Shown: positions 1-6,500 of the stretch, piece by piece
Layout of the letters: every line of letters begins with the position of its first letter
Position numbering within the stretch: the first letter of the stretch is position 1
NCBI GenBank assembly: GCA_910585535.1
Contig: CAJUFK010000149.1
Location: 1-7,056 of the forward strand
Length of the DNA: 7,056 nucleotides
Reading direction: 5' to 3'
Source: an uncultured Angelakisella sp.
GTDB taxonomy: Bacteria; Bacillota; Clostridia; Oscillospirales; Ruminococcaceae
Position numbers and translations under genes: made by a program
Notes under the pieces: generated by a model
Databases searched by the model: none
The model's input: only the letters and a program-made list of their open reading frames with translations
Told to the model about the DNA's origin: nothing

Positions 1-41
1 ATGATGATGCTTTCCTTGCCGATGTTCTTCGCTCTCTTCAT
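1..41 (-). CDS. 5' end of a divergent gene, product unknown (partial, runs off the left edge)
   Basis: On the minus strand an ATG at 41 opens a reading frame that stays open for 13 codons to the window edge (MKRAKNIGKESII). An AAGGAGG ribosome binding site lies at 60-54, 12 bases upstream of the ATG, slightly long but acceptable. The basic N-terminus resembles no family I recognise, and too little is present to predict a function or membrane segments. The case rests on the ribosome binding site and on the absence of any terminator-like structure that a rightward gene ending here would need. The alternative is a plus-strand gene ending with TAA at 45-47. The divergent reading is preferred but modestly supported. 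Confidence 0.42.
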   Translation of the reverse strand, partial: MKRAKNIGKESII

Positions 42-53
42 GCGTAAGCCCTG

Positions 54-60
54 CCTCCTT
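54..60 (-). promoter_or_regulatory. Ribosome binding site of the divergent left-edge gene
   Basis: The minus strand reads AAGGAGG from 60 to 54, a strong match to the anti-Shine-Dalgarno sequence, followed after 12 bases by an ATG. This is the main reason to think a leftward gene begins here. A 7-base purine match could occur by chance, so confidence is moderate. Confidence 0.42.
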
Positions 61-72
61 GGATTTTCCGTC

Positions 73-101
73 TTGAATCAAAAAAAACATCGTGTTATAA
101 T
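73..101 (+). promoter_or_regulatory. SigA-type promoter of the ATPase/oxidoreductase operon
   Basis: The -35 element TTGAAT (73-78, 4 of 6 consensus bases) and -10 element TATAAT (96-101, perfect) are separated by exactly 17 bases. A TG at 93-94, one base before the -10, makes it an extended -10 promoter. The spacer contains an A8 run (80-87). Transcription should start near 107-109, giving a leader of about 30 bases before the GTG at 138. This is the only strong promoter seen upstream of the five-gene operon, so expression of the oxidoreductase probably depends on it. No clear operator palindrome is visible beside it. Confidence 0.85.
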
Positions 102-137
102 AGCGGGGTAAGCCTTCTCGGAAAGGAGGGATCCGCT

Positions 138-812
138 GTGCTGGAGCGCCTTTCCCCCCGTACCGTCCTCTGCGGCCATTACGGGTCGGGAAAAACAAAC
201 CTTACTGTCAATCTGGCCCTCCTGGCCGCCCGGGCCGGGGACAAGGTGACAGTGGTGGATATGGACATTGTGAACCCCTACTTCCGCACGGCGGATTTCC
301 GGGAACTTTTCCGAAACACCGGGGTGGAGCTGATCGCCCCGCTGTATGCAGGCACCAACCTGGATATTCCGGTGCTTCCCCCCAGTGTCAGAACGCTGGT
401 CCGCAGCGGGAAGGGGAGGTTTTTTTTGGACCTTGGCGGGGATGACGACGGGGCGGTAGCCCTGGGGGGATTTTCCGCCGATTTGAAGGCCATGGGATAT
501 ACCATGGTCTACGTGGTGAACAGCCGCCGGGAGCCGGACCCGGATCCCGGGGAGGAGGCGTCCCTCCTGGCCCGTATCCAGGCCGTTTCCCGTTTGCAGG
601 TGACCTGGCTGGTAAACAATACCAACCTGGGACCGGAGACGACATCGGATGTGATCCGGGGATCCCTTCCGTATTTGGAGGAGGTGTCCCGGCTCACCGG
701 AGTTCCTATTCTGGGGACGGCGGCGGAGGAGCGTTTTCTTCCCGATCTTGGGAAGGGGCCCCTGCTGCCGGTGAAGATCTATGTTAAACCACCCTGGAGC
801 CTGCCGGATTGA
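138..812 (+). CDS. ParA/MinD-like P-loop ATPase leading the 2-oxoacid oxidoreductase operon
   Basis: Soluble 224-residue P-loop protein of the SIMIBI (ParA/MinD/CobB) type; its cellular role is not established. Walker A is GHYGSGKT at residues 13-20, followed by an Asn (N21). The segment VDMDIVNPYFRT at residues 40-51 fits the switch region, LDLGGDDDGA at 97-106 looks like Walker B/switch II, and VNNTNLG at 159-165 fits the base-recognition loop. ParA and MinD normally carry a Lys right after the first Gly of Walker A (GKGG..GKT); here that position is His14. There is only one Cys (C12) and no CxxC, so it is not an obvious Mrp/NBP35-type iron-sulfur carrier. The start is GTG, 8 bases after AGGAGG (124-129). 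From memory, similar ATPases precede 2-oxoacid oxidoreductase genes in other Clostridia; a role in assembling or controlling the complex is inference. Confidence 0.85.
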   Translation: MLERLSPRTVLCGHYGSGKTNLTVNLALLAARAGDKVTVVDMDIVNPYFRTADFRELFRNTGVELIAPLYAGTNLDIPVLPPSVRTLVRSGKGRFFLDLGGDDDGAVALGGFSADLKAMGYTMVYVVNSRREPDPDPGEEASLLARIQAVSRLQVTWLVNNTNLGPETTSDVIRGSLPYLEEVSRLTGVPILGTAAEERFLPDLGKGPLLPVKIYVKPPWSLPD

Positions 813-845
813 ACCGGCGGGCAGGGAGAAAAGAGGGATGAGAAA

Positions 846-1052
846 ATGGCTAGAGCGATCATCGACGAAAAGATCTGTAAGGGCTGCGGCCTCTGCGTCA
901 GCGTCTGCCCCAAAAAGATCCTTCGTTTGGCGGCCCACCGGATGAACGACAAGGGCTACAACCCGGCGGAGGTCACCGACGAGGCTGCCTGCATCGGCTG
1001 CGCCATGTGCGGCATCATCTGCCCCGACAGCGCCATCGCGGTAGAAAAGTAG
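846..1052 (+). CDS. korD: 2-oxoacid:ferredoxin oxidoreductase delta subunit (2[4Fe-4S] ferredoxin-like)
   Basis: Small electron-transfer subunit, 68 residues, with two classic [4Fe-4S] motifs: C11-x2-C14-x2-C17-x3-C21P and C49-x2-C52-x2-C55-x3-C59P. In this enzyme class the delta subunit passes electrons from the TPP-bearing beta subunit to free ferredoxin. The size and the presence of only the two cluster motifs fit a separate KorD/VorD-type subunit rather than one fused to gamma. The ATG lies 8 bases after AGAGGG (832-837). The gene sits 33 bases after the ATPase stop with no terminator between, and directly before the alpha subunit, which identifies it as the complex's delta subunit rather than a stand-alone ferredoxin. 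The kor/vor symbol depends on the undetermined substrate. Confidence 0.92.
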   Translation: MARAIIDEKICKGCGLCVSVCPKKILRLAAHRMNDKGYNPAEVTDEAACIGCAMCGIICPDSAIAVEK

Positions 1053-1060
1053 AAAGGTGG
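1053..1060 (+). promoter_or_regulatory. Ribosome binding site that fixes the alpha-subunit start
   Basis: AAAGGTGG at 1053-1060 begins immediately after the delta-subunit stop codon (1050-1052). It is 8 bases from the ATG at 1069, 2 bases from the ATG at 1063, and overlaps the in-frame GTG at 1057. Only the 1069 start has normal spacing, so that start is chosen. Confidence 0.7.
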
Positions 1061-1068
1061 GAATGACC

Positions 1069-2130
1069 ATGTCCGAGCGTGTTTTAATGAAGGGGAACGA
1101 GGCCATGGCGGAAGCGGCTATCCGGGCCGGCTGCCGCCACTTCTTCGGCTACCCCATTACCCCCCAGACCGAGGTGGCGGCCTATATGTCCAAAAAGATG
1201 CCCAAGATCGGGGGGACTTACCTCCAGGCGGAATCAGAGATCGCCGCCATCAACATGGTGCTGGGGGCAGCTTCCGCCGGGGTGCGGGCTATGACATCCT
1301 CCTCGTCCCCCGGCATCTCCCTGAAGACCGAGGGGATCTCTTACATAGCAGGAAGTGATTTGCCCTGCCTTATTGTCAATGTAGAGCGGGGCGGTCCCGG
1401 TTTGGGCGGCATCCAGCCCGCCCAGTCGGATTACTGGCAGGCTACCAGGGCCCCGGGCCACGGGGACTTCCACCTGCTGGTTTTTGCCCCCAGCACGGTG
1501 CAGGAGGTGGTGGACCTGGTCTTTTTGGCCTATGATCTGGCCGAAAAATACCGGATGCCTGCTATGCTCCTCTCTGACGGTCTGCTGGGCCAGATGATGG
1601 AGCCGGTGTCCTTCCCCGACCCGGTGGAAAAAATGGCAGAAAAGCCCTGGGCCACCAACGGCCACCAGAATAAACGACCCCACAACGTTATCAATTCCCT
1701 TTTCCTGGCCCCCGACGAACTGGAGCGCACTGTGGTGGAACGGTTTGCCCGGTACGCCAGGATCGAGGAGACGGAACAGCGGTGTCAGGAGTACCTCTGT
1801 GACGACGCAGACTATATCATCGTCGCCTTTGGCGCCACCTCCCGGGTGAGCCAATCGGCGGTGGACACCCTTCGGGCCCAGGGGATCAAGGCGGGGCTGC
1901 TGCGGCCCATCACCCTCTGGCCCTTCCCCAAGGACGCTATCCGCGCCCACCTGTCCCACGTCAAAGCCTTCCTCAGCGTGGAGATGAATATGGGCCAGAT
2001 GGTGGACGACGTTCGCCTGACTGTGGAAGGAAAGGTCCCGGTGGAGTTTTTCGGGCGCACCGGCGGCGTCATCCCCCGTCCCGCCGAAGTGGTGGAAAAG
2101 GTCCTGACTATGGCTGGAGGTGACCAATAA
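1069..2130 (+). CDS. vorB: 2-oxoacid:ferredoxin oxidoreductase alpha subunit (VorB/KorA type)
   Basis: Pyrimidine-binding and transketolase C-like subunit of a thiamine-diphosphate 2-oxoacid:ferredoxin oxidoreductase, 353 residues. It works with beta to bind TPP and form acyl-CoA. Visible family signatures are YPITPQTE (28-35), QAESE (53-57), TSSSSPG (76-82), RGGPGLGG (107-114) and, in the C-terminal domain, FGATSR (254-259) and LRPITLWPFP (278-287). Length and motifs match the stand-alone alpha subunits annotated as VorB (3-methyl-2-oxobutanoate dehydrogenase) or KorA in Clostridia, without the gamma fusion seen in some other families. The start at 1069 leaves 16 bases after the delta stop; the ATG at 1063 and GTG at 1057 are in frame but poorly spaced from the ribosome binding site. 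Function as an oxidoreductase alpha subunit is near certain; substrate choice is not. Confidence 0.93.
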   Translation: MSERVLMKGNEAMAEAAIRAGCRHFFGYPITPQTEVAAYMSKKMPKIGGTYLQAESEIAAINMVLGAASAGVRAMTSSSSPGISLKTEGISYIAGSDLPCLIVNVERGGPGLGGIQPAQSDYWQATRAPGHGDFHLLVFAPSTVQEVVDLVFLAYDLAEKYRMPAMLLSDGLLGQMMEPVSFPDPVEKMAEKPWATNGHQNKRPHNVINSLFLAPDELERTVVERFARYARIEETEQRCQEYLCDDADYIIVAFGATSRVSQSAVDTLRAQGIKAGLLRPITLWPFPKDAIRAHLSHVKAFLSVEMNMGQMVDDVRLTVEGKVPVEFFGRTGGVIPRPAEVVEKVLTMAGGDQ

Positions 2131-2888
2131 TGGCGATGGTATATGAAAAATCCAAGATGCTTACCGACGCCCCTCTGCACTACTGCCCGGGCTGCACCCA
2201 TGGCATCATCCATAAACTGGTGGCGGAAAGCCTGGAGGAACTGGACGTTGGCGGCAGGGCCGTAGGCGTCGCTCCGGTGGGCTGTTCGGTGATGGCCTAC
2301 GATTACTTCTCCTGCGATATGGTGGAAGCTCCCCATGGAAGGGCGCCGGCTATTGCCACCGGCCTGAAACGAGCCCTGCCCAACGGGGTGATCTTTACTT
2401 ACCAGGGGGACGGGGACCTGGCGGCTATCGGCACCGCCGAGACAGTCCACGCCGCCACCCGGGGAGAGAACATCACAGTAATCTTTGTGAACAACGCAAT
2501 CTATGGCATGACTGGCGGCCAGATGGCTCCCACCACCCTGCCGGGACAGGTGACCCAGACCACCCCCTACGGCCGGGACGTCACCAAGGCTGGTTTCCCG
2601 GTGCGGGTCTGCGAAATGCTTTCCACCCTTTCCGGGGTGGCCTTTGCCCAGCGGGTTTCGGTGGACACGGTGCCCAATATCCGGGGGGCCAAGGCGGCTA
2701 TCAAAAAGGCCTTTGAGACCCAGATTGCCGGGAAGGGCTTTTCTATTGTGGAGGTCCTTTCCACCTGCCCCACCAACTGGGGACTGACCCCCATCGAGGC
2801 CCTTCAGTGGCTCCGGGACAACATGATCCCATACTATCCCTTGGGGGTCTACCAGGACCGCACCGCCAACGAAAAGGGGGTATTCTAA
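2130..2888 (+). CDS. vorA: 2-oxoacid:ferredoxin oxidoreductase beta subunit, TPP-binding
   Basis: Catalytic subunit, 252 residues, that binds the diphosphate and Mg2+ of TPP and, in this family, a proximal [4Fe-4S] cluster. The CPGC motif is at 19-22, followed by a Cys in VGCS (50-53) and a further Cys at 62. The TPP/Mg signature starts at GDGD (93-96) and ends with NN (121-122), followed by YGMTGGQ (125-131). CPTNWG (213-218) is the usual closing signature. Its ATG overlaps the last base of the alpha stop (TAATG), and a very strong GGAGGTGA site at 2116-2123 lies inside the end of the alpha gene, so the two are translationally coupled. An ATG two codons later (2136) is possible but further from the site. 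The product is named VorA or KorB depending on substrate. Confidence 0.93.
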   Translation: MAMVYEKSKMLTDAPLHYCPGCTHGIIHKLVAESLEELDVGGRAVGVAPVGCSVMAYDYFSCDMVEAPHGRAPAIATGLKRALPNGVIFTYQGDGDLAAIGTAETVHAATRGENITVIFVNNAIYGMTGGQMAPTTLPGQVTQTTPYGRDVTKAGFPVRVCEMLSTLSGVAFAQRVSVDTVPNIRGAKAAIKKAFETQIAGKGFSIVEVLSTCPTNWGLTPIEALQWLRDNMIPYYPLGVYQDRTANEKGVF

Positions 2889-2889
2889 G

Positions 2890-3420
2890 ATGAAGGACTG
2901 GAATTTCGTCTTTGCCGGCTTTGGCGGACAGGGCATCCTCTTTGCTGGGAAGGTAGTGGCCTACGCTGGGATGATGGAGGAGCGGGAGGTCTCCTGGCTT
3001 CCCAGCTACGGCCCGGAGATGCGGGGGGGCACCGCGAATTGCAGCGTCTGTCTCTCCTCCCGGCCCATCGGCTCCCCTCTGGTGCTGGAGCCCGACGCCC
3101 TGGTGGTGATGAACAACCCCTCCTATGATAAGTTTATCAACACCGTGGCCCCGGGCGGGGTGGCGGTTATCGACAGCGCCCTGGTGGACCGCAAAACCAG
3201 CCGCACCGACATCACCGCCCTCTATGTCCCGGCCACCAAGCTGGCCCAGGAGAACGGCATGGGGAAGCTGGCTAACCTTATCATGCTGGGAGCCCTGTGG
3301 AAAGCCACCGGTTTCACCACCATGGAAGCCCTCCAGGCCGCCATTGAAAAGGTGGTTCCCCCCTCCAAAAAGGAACTGGTGGAACTTAACCGGAAAGCCA
3401 TCCAGCTGGGAATGGATTGA
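2890..3420 (+). CDS. vorC: 2-oxoacid:ferredoxin oxidoreductase gamma subunit
   Basis: Gamma subunit of the same complex, 176 residues, a soluble Rossmann-like domain that contributes to CoA binding and assembly in this enzyme class. The glycine-rich GFGGQGI (10-16) and the strongly conserved SYGPEMRGGTANC (39-51) identify it, and the length is typical for a separate gamma chain. The ATG comes one base after the beta stop, with an AAGGGGG site at 2874-2880 that is weaker than those of its neighbours. A G7 run at 3023-3029 lies inside the conserved motif, but the frame is intact. This is the last gene of the operon: a hairpin terminator candidate begins 22 bases after its stop. It could equally be named korC, as the sequence does not fix the substrate. 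Confidence 0.93.
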   Translation: MKDWNFVFAGFGGQGILFAGKVVAYAGMMEEREVSWLPSYGPEMRGGTANCSVCLSSRPIGSPLVLEPDALVVMNNPSYDKFINTVAPGGVAVIDSALVDRKTSRTDITALYVPATKLAQENGMGKLANLIMLGALWKATGFTTMEALQAAIEKVVPPSKKELVELNRKAIQLGMD

Positions 3421-3442
3421 CCTGCGAAAATCGAATCCCGGG

Positions 3443-3482
3443 AACCGGCAGGGTATGGGTATTCTGCCGGTTTCTTCTCTTT
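3443..3482 (+). terminator. Probable intrinsic terminator of the oxidoreductase operon
   Basis: AACCGGCAG (3443-3451) pairs perfectly over 9 bases with CTGCCGGTT (3464-3472). The 12-base loop can add four more pairs (two G-U, two A-U), leaving a TGGG tetraloop. The downstream stretch 3473-3482 has 7 T in 10, broken by C, so the U tract is imperfect and some read-through toward addB is possible. The position just after the gamma stop supports its role. Confidence 0.75.
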
Positions 3483-3503
3483 CCTGCAAAAGGATGCGTT
3501 TTC

Positions 3504-3533
3504 TTTATTTTGTATGATCCGCTGCAATTAAAT
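3504..3533 (+). promoter_or_regulatory. Weak candidate promoter for addB
   Basis: The segment between the terminator and addB is distinctly AT-richer than the genes around it. A possible -35 TTTATT (3504-3509) and -10 TTAAAT (3528-3533, 4 of 6) are 18 bases apart. TATGAT at 3513-3518 is another -10 candidate but lacks a recognisable -35. A promoter is expected here because the oxidoreductase operon appears to be terminated upstream, but no element is close to consensus, so exact placement is doubtful. Confidence 0.22.
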
Positions 3534-3538
3534 TGTCG

Positions 3539-3565
3539 AATTATGGGGGAACCCCGGAATTTTTT
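3539..3565 (+). promoter_or_regulatory. Short hairpin followed by a T run in front of addB
   Basis: GGGG (3545-3548) pairs with CCCC (3552-3555) around a GAA loop. The stem extends through a T-G pair and one A/G mismatch to AATT (3539-3542) with AATT (3558-3561). Counting the end of the stem, six T follow in a row (3560-3565), ending 7 bases before the addB ribosome binding site. It could be a weak terminator or attenuator for transcripts entering addB, or chance. The stem is short, so confidence is low. Confidence 0.3.
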
Positions 3566-3572
3566 CAAAAAA

Positions 3573-3578
3573 AGGAGG
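3573..3578 (+). promoter_or_regulatory. Ribosome binding site that fixes the addB start
   Basis: AGGAGG at 3573-3578 is a perfect core match and lies 8 bases from the GTG at 3587. It shows that the longer in-frame opening from the TTG at 3533 is not the translated start, because the site would fall inside that coding region. Confidence 0.85.
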
Positions 3579-3586
3579 AAAAGCTT

Positions 3587-6500
3587 GTGCTTCGTCTCAT
3601 TCTAGGCCTTACCGGGACCGGAAAAACCACCGAGATCTTTTCCCGGGCGATGAACAGCGCCAAGAAGCGCCGCAGGACCATTCTGCTGGTGCCGGAACAG
3701 TTTTCCTTCCAGGCAGAAAGGACCATCTACACTGCCCTCACCGGGGAGGACGCCCTCTCAATTTCGGTGCTGAGCTTTTCCCGCCTTTCGGAGAACATCT
3801 TCCGAGCCTGGGGCGGGCTTGCCAGAAAGCGCCTTACCGACACTGCCCGGCTGGTGCTGATGAAGCTGGCGGTGACCGAAATGAAGGACACCCTTACCGT
3901 TTACAAGCGCCAGTGGGGAAGGACCTCTTTTTTGGATACCATGCTCCAGACCGTGGAGGAACTGAAGCAAAGCGGCACATACCCCGAGACATTGGCCGCC
4001 GTCGCCGAGGCCCAGCGCCGGGAGGACCCCCAGCTTTCCGCCAAGCTGAAGGATGTTTCCGGCATCTATGGGGCCTATCAGGCCATGATTGACCGGGGCT
4101 ACAGTGACCCTTTGGACGACATCGCCCGGGCGGCTAAGCTGGCGGGAGAACACCGGTACTTTGAGGAGGCTTCGGTGTTCATTGATGGCTTTGGTTTTTT
4201 CAGTCCGCCGGAACGGGAAATGCTTTTCGCTATGCTGGAGCAGGGGCAGGAGGTTTGCCTTTCCCTTACCACTGACGGCCTTTCCAACAGTCAAGGGGTG
4301 GACATCTTCACCGATCAGAAGACCACCGCCCAAAAACTCATTACCTACGCCCGAAGCCACTTTGTCCCGGTGGCCGCCCCGGTCCATCTTACAGAGAACC
4401 GCCGGGCTGCCTGCCCCGCCTTGCTGGCCGTGGAGGAGCTGGCCCGGGGACAGCGGCCGGAACCCCCGGAAAGTGGGGAGGGGCTCTGCCTGCTCACCGC
4501 AGAGGATCGGTTTGGGGAGGTGCGCTTTGCGGCGGCGGAAATGGCCCGCCTGGTGCGGGAGGAGGGCTGGCGGTACCGGGATCTGGCCCTCATCTGCCGG
4601 GATCTGGAGGACTATCAGACCGCCATCCGCAGCGTCTTTTCGGCCTACGGACTCCCGGTATTCATGGACCGGAAGGAGGGGATCCTCTCCCGGCCCATTG
4701 TCGCTCTGGCCTGTGCGGCGCTGACCGCAGTGCAGGGAAACTACAAGACCGAGGCCATTCTGAAAATCGCCCGGTCCCCGGCCCTGGCTCTGCCGGTGGA
4801 GCGGTCCGCCGCCCTGGAAAATTACGTCTACGTCTGGTCAGTCAAGGGGGAGGACTGGCTTTGTCCCTTCCGGAACAACCCCAATGGCCTGCGGGAGGAA
4901 AAACCGGAGGTCTACGAGGAAGAGCTGGCTGGCATCGAGGCCACCCGCCAGGCGGTGATGGCGCCCCTGGCAAGGCTCCGGGAGACCCTTGGCCGGGGGG
5001 ATGGGGAAAGCTTTTCCTCTGGGGTCTACCAGTTTTTCCAGGAGGTAGGGGCTCTGGAAAACCTTCGGGAATATTTCCGCCAGGACAAGGAACACGGTCT
5101 GGAACGGGGGCGGGAAAACGACCGGCTTTGGAACTACCTGGTGGATGTGCTGGATCTTTTTGCCGACCATCTTACCAACACCCGGTATACAATCCGGGAG
5201 TTCTCCGAACTTTTCGTTTTGGCTATGGGCTGCGCTGAACTGGGGACCATCCCCATTACCAACGACCAGATCCTGGCGGGTTCCGCCAATATGATCCGTC
5301 CCGGTTCCCCCAGAGGCGTCTTTGTTCTTGGGGTCAACGAAGGGGTGTTTCCCGCCAAGGGGAAGCCCTACGGCATCTTTACCGACCGGGAGCGGGAAAA
5401 CCTCATCCGCCAGGGTATTGAGATCACCAGCCCCCAGGTGGAGCGGGCCCTTTTGGAACGGTTTTACCTCTATTCCGCCCTATGTGCCCCCCGGGAGCGG
5501 CTGTATGTCACCTGCGCCCGGGGAGATCTCACCGGGGGGGCAATGGAGCCTGGGCTGATTTTTACCCAGCTGGAGGAGTGCTTCCGGGAGGTCTCCCCCC
5601 TAGGTCGGGTGGAGGACCGGCCCATGGAATTTTTTGTGGCGGGAGCCCCTACCGCTCGCTCCGCCTATGCTGCCCTGGCGGCAGAGGAGGGGCTGGAGGG
5701 TTCCGGAACGGCAACGGTAGGGGCCCTTCTCTCCCGGCTGGGGGAGGGGGAGTTTCTCCGTTCCATGGGGGAACTGGCGGAGGACCGGCCCATGGGGGAC
5801 ATCGCCCCGGAAACCGCCAAGGGCCTTTTGGGCGGGCGCATCGCCCTTTCCCCCACCAAGATTGAGACCTATTACCAATGTCCCTATGCCTTTTTCAGCG
5901 ACTATCTTCTCCGGCTGGCCCCCAGGAAACGGGCGGAGTATTCCCCCCTGGAGTCGGGGACAGCGGTCCACTTTGTTTTGGAGATGCTTCTCCGGCAGGT
6001 GGGCAGCAGGGGGCTCCGGGATCTTTCCGACGAAGAACTCCAGGAGAAGATCAGCGCCCTGCTGCAGGACCACATCCGGCAGATGGCAGGGGACCCGGAG
6101 CAGCTTTCCACCAGGCTGAAATACCAGTTCCAACGGCTGGTGTCGGCCCTCTTCCTGCTGGCGCGGCACCTGGGGGAGGACTTCGGCCAAAGCCTCTTCC
6201 AAACCGAGGGGGTGGAGGTCCCGGTGGGGGAGCGGGGAACGGTGCATCCCCTGAAAATCGCCGCCTCCGACGGCACTCCGGTCTCCCTCAGCGGAAAGAT
6301 CGACCGGGTGGATACCTATGAGGGCCAGGGGGGGAGCTACGCCCGGGTGGTGGACTACAAAACCGGCAACAAGGAGTTTCGCCTGGAGGAGGTCTTTTAC
6401 GGCCTGAATATGCAGATGCTTATCTACCTGTTTGCCCTCTGTGACGACCCCCAGAAGCCATTTGGGGAGGTGGAGCCCGCCGGGATTCTGTATATGCCGG

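Noticed and set aside
3..47. Plus-strand gene tail ending with TAA at 45-47
   Set aside because: Fourteen open codons to the edge are not significant and no terminator follows. The opposite strand has a strong ribosome binding site and start. It is not fully excluded.
102..137. Leader hairpin AGCGG (102-106) with CCGCT (133-137) that could hide the first gene's ribosome binding site
   Set aside because: The predicted transcription start is at about 107-109, so the left arm would not be in the mRNA. The remaining CCTT/AAGG pairing (113-116 with 123-126) is too weak alone.
420..427. T8 run inside the ATPase gene as a slippage or frameshift site
   Set aside because: The frame is continuous through it, encoding RFFLD just before the LGGDDDGA motif, and no alternative downstream frame offers a sensible product.
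78..1106. 342-codon minus-strand open frame across the ATPase and delta-subunit genes
   Set aside because: It lies antisense to two genes with unmistakable motifs. Long antisense frames are expected in GC-rich coding DNA, and its translation shows no recognisable domain.
1234..2936. Long minus-strand frames (297 and 374 codons) opposite the alpha and beta genes
   Set aside because: They are rich in His, Gly and Pro as expected of shadow frames, and lie fully antisense to conserved enzyme subunits. No family signature is visible.
3023..3029. G7 run in the gamma-subunit gene as a sequencing or true frameshift
   Set aside because: The reading frame across it gives the conserved GPEMRGGTA motif exactly, so no indel is present.
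3533..3586. N-terminal extension of AddB from the TTG at 3533
   Set aside because: It would place the perfect AGGAGG site inside the coding region and add 18 residues before a start that already gives the usual AddB N-terminus. No ribosome binding site precedes 3533.
4089..5865. Plus-strand alternative frames inside addB (for example 4089-4724 and 5482-5865)
   Set aside because: They overlap conserved addB coding sequence in another frame. Their Arg-, Gly- and Pro-rich translations resemble no family.
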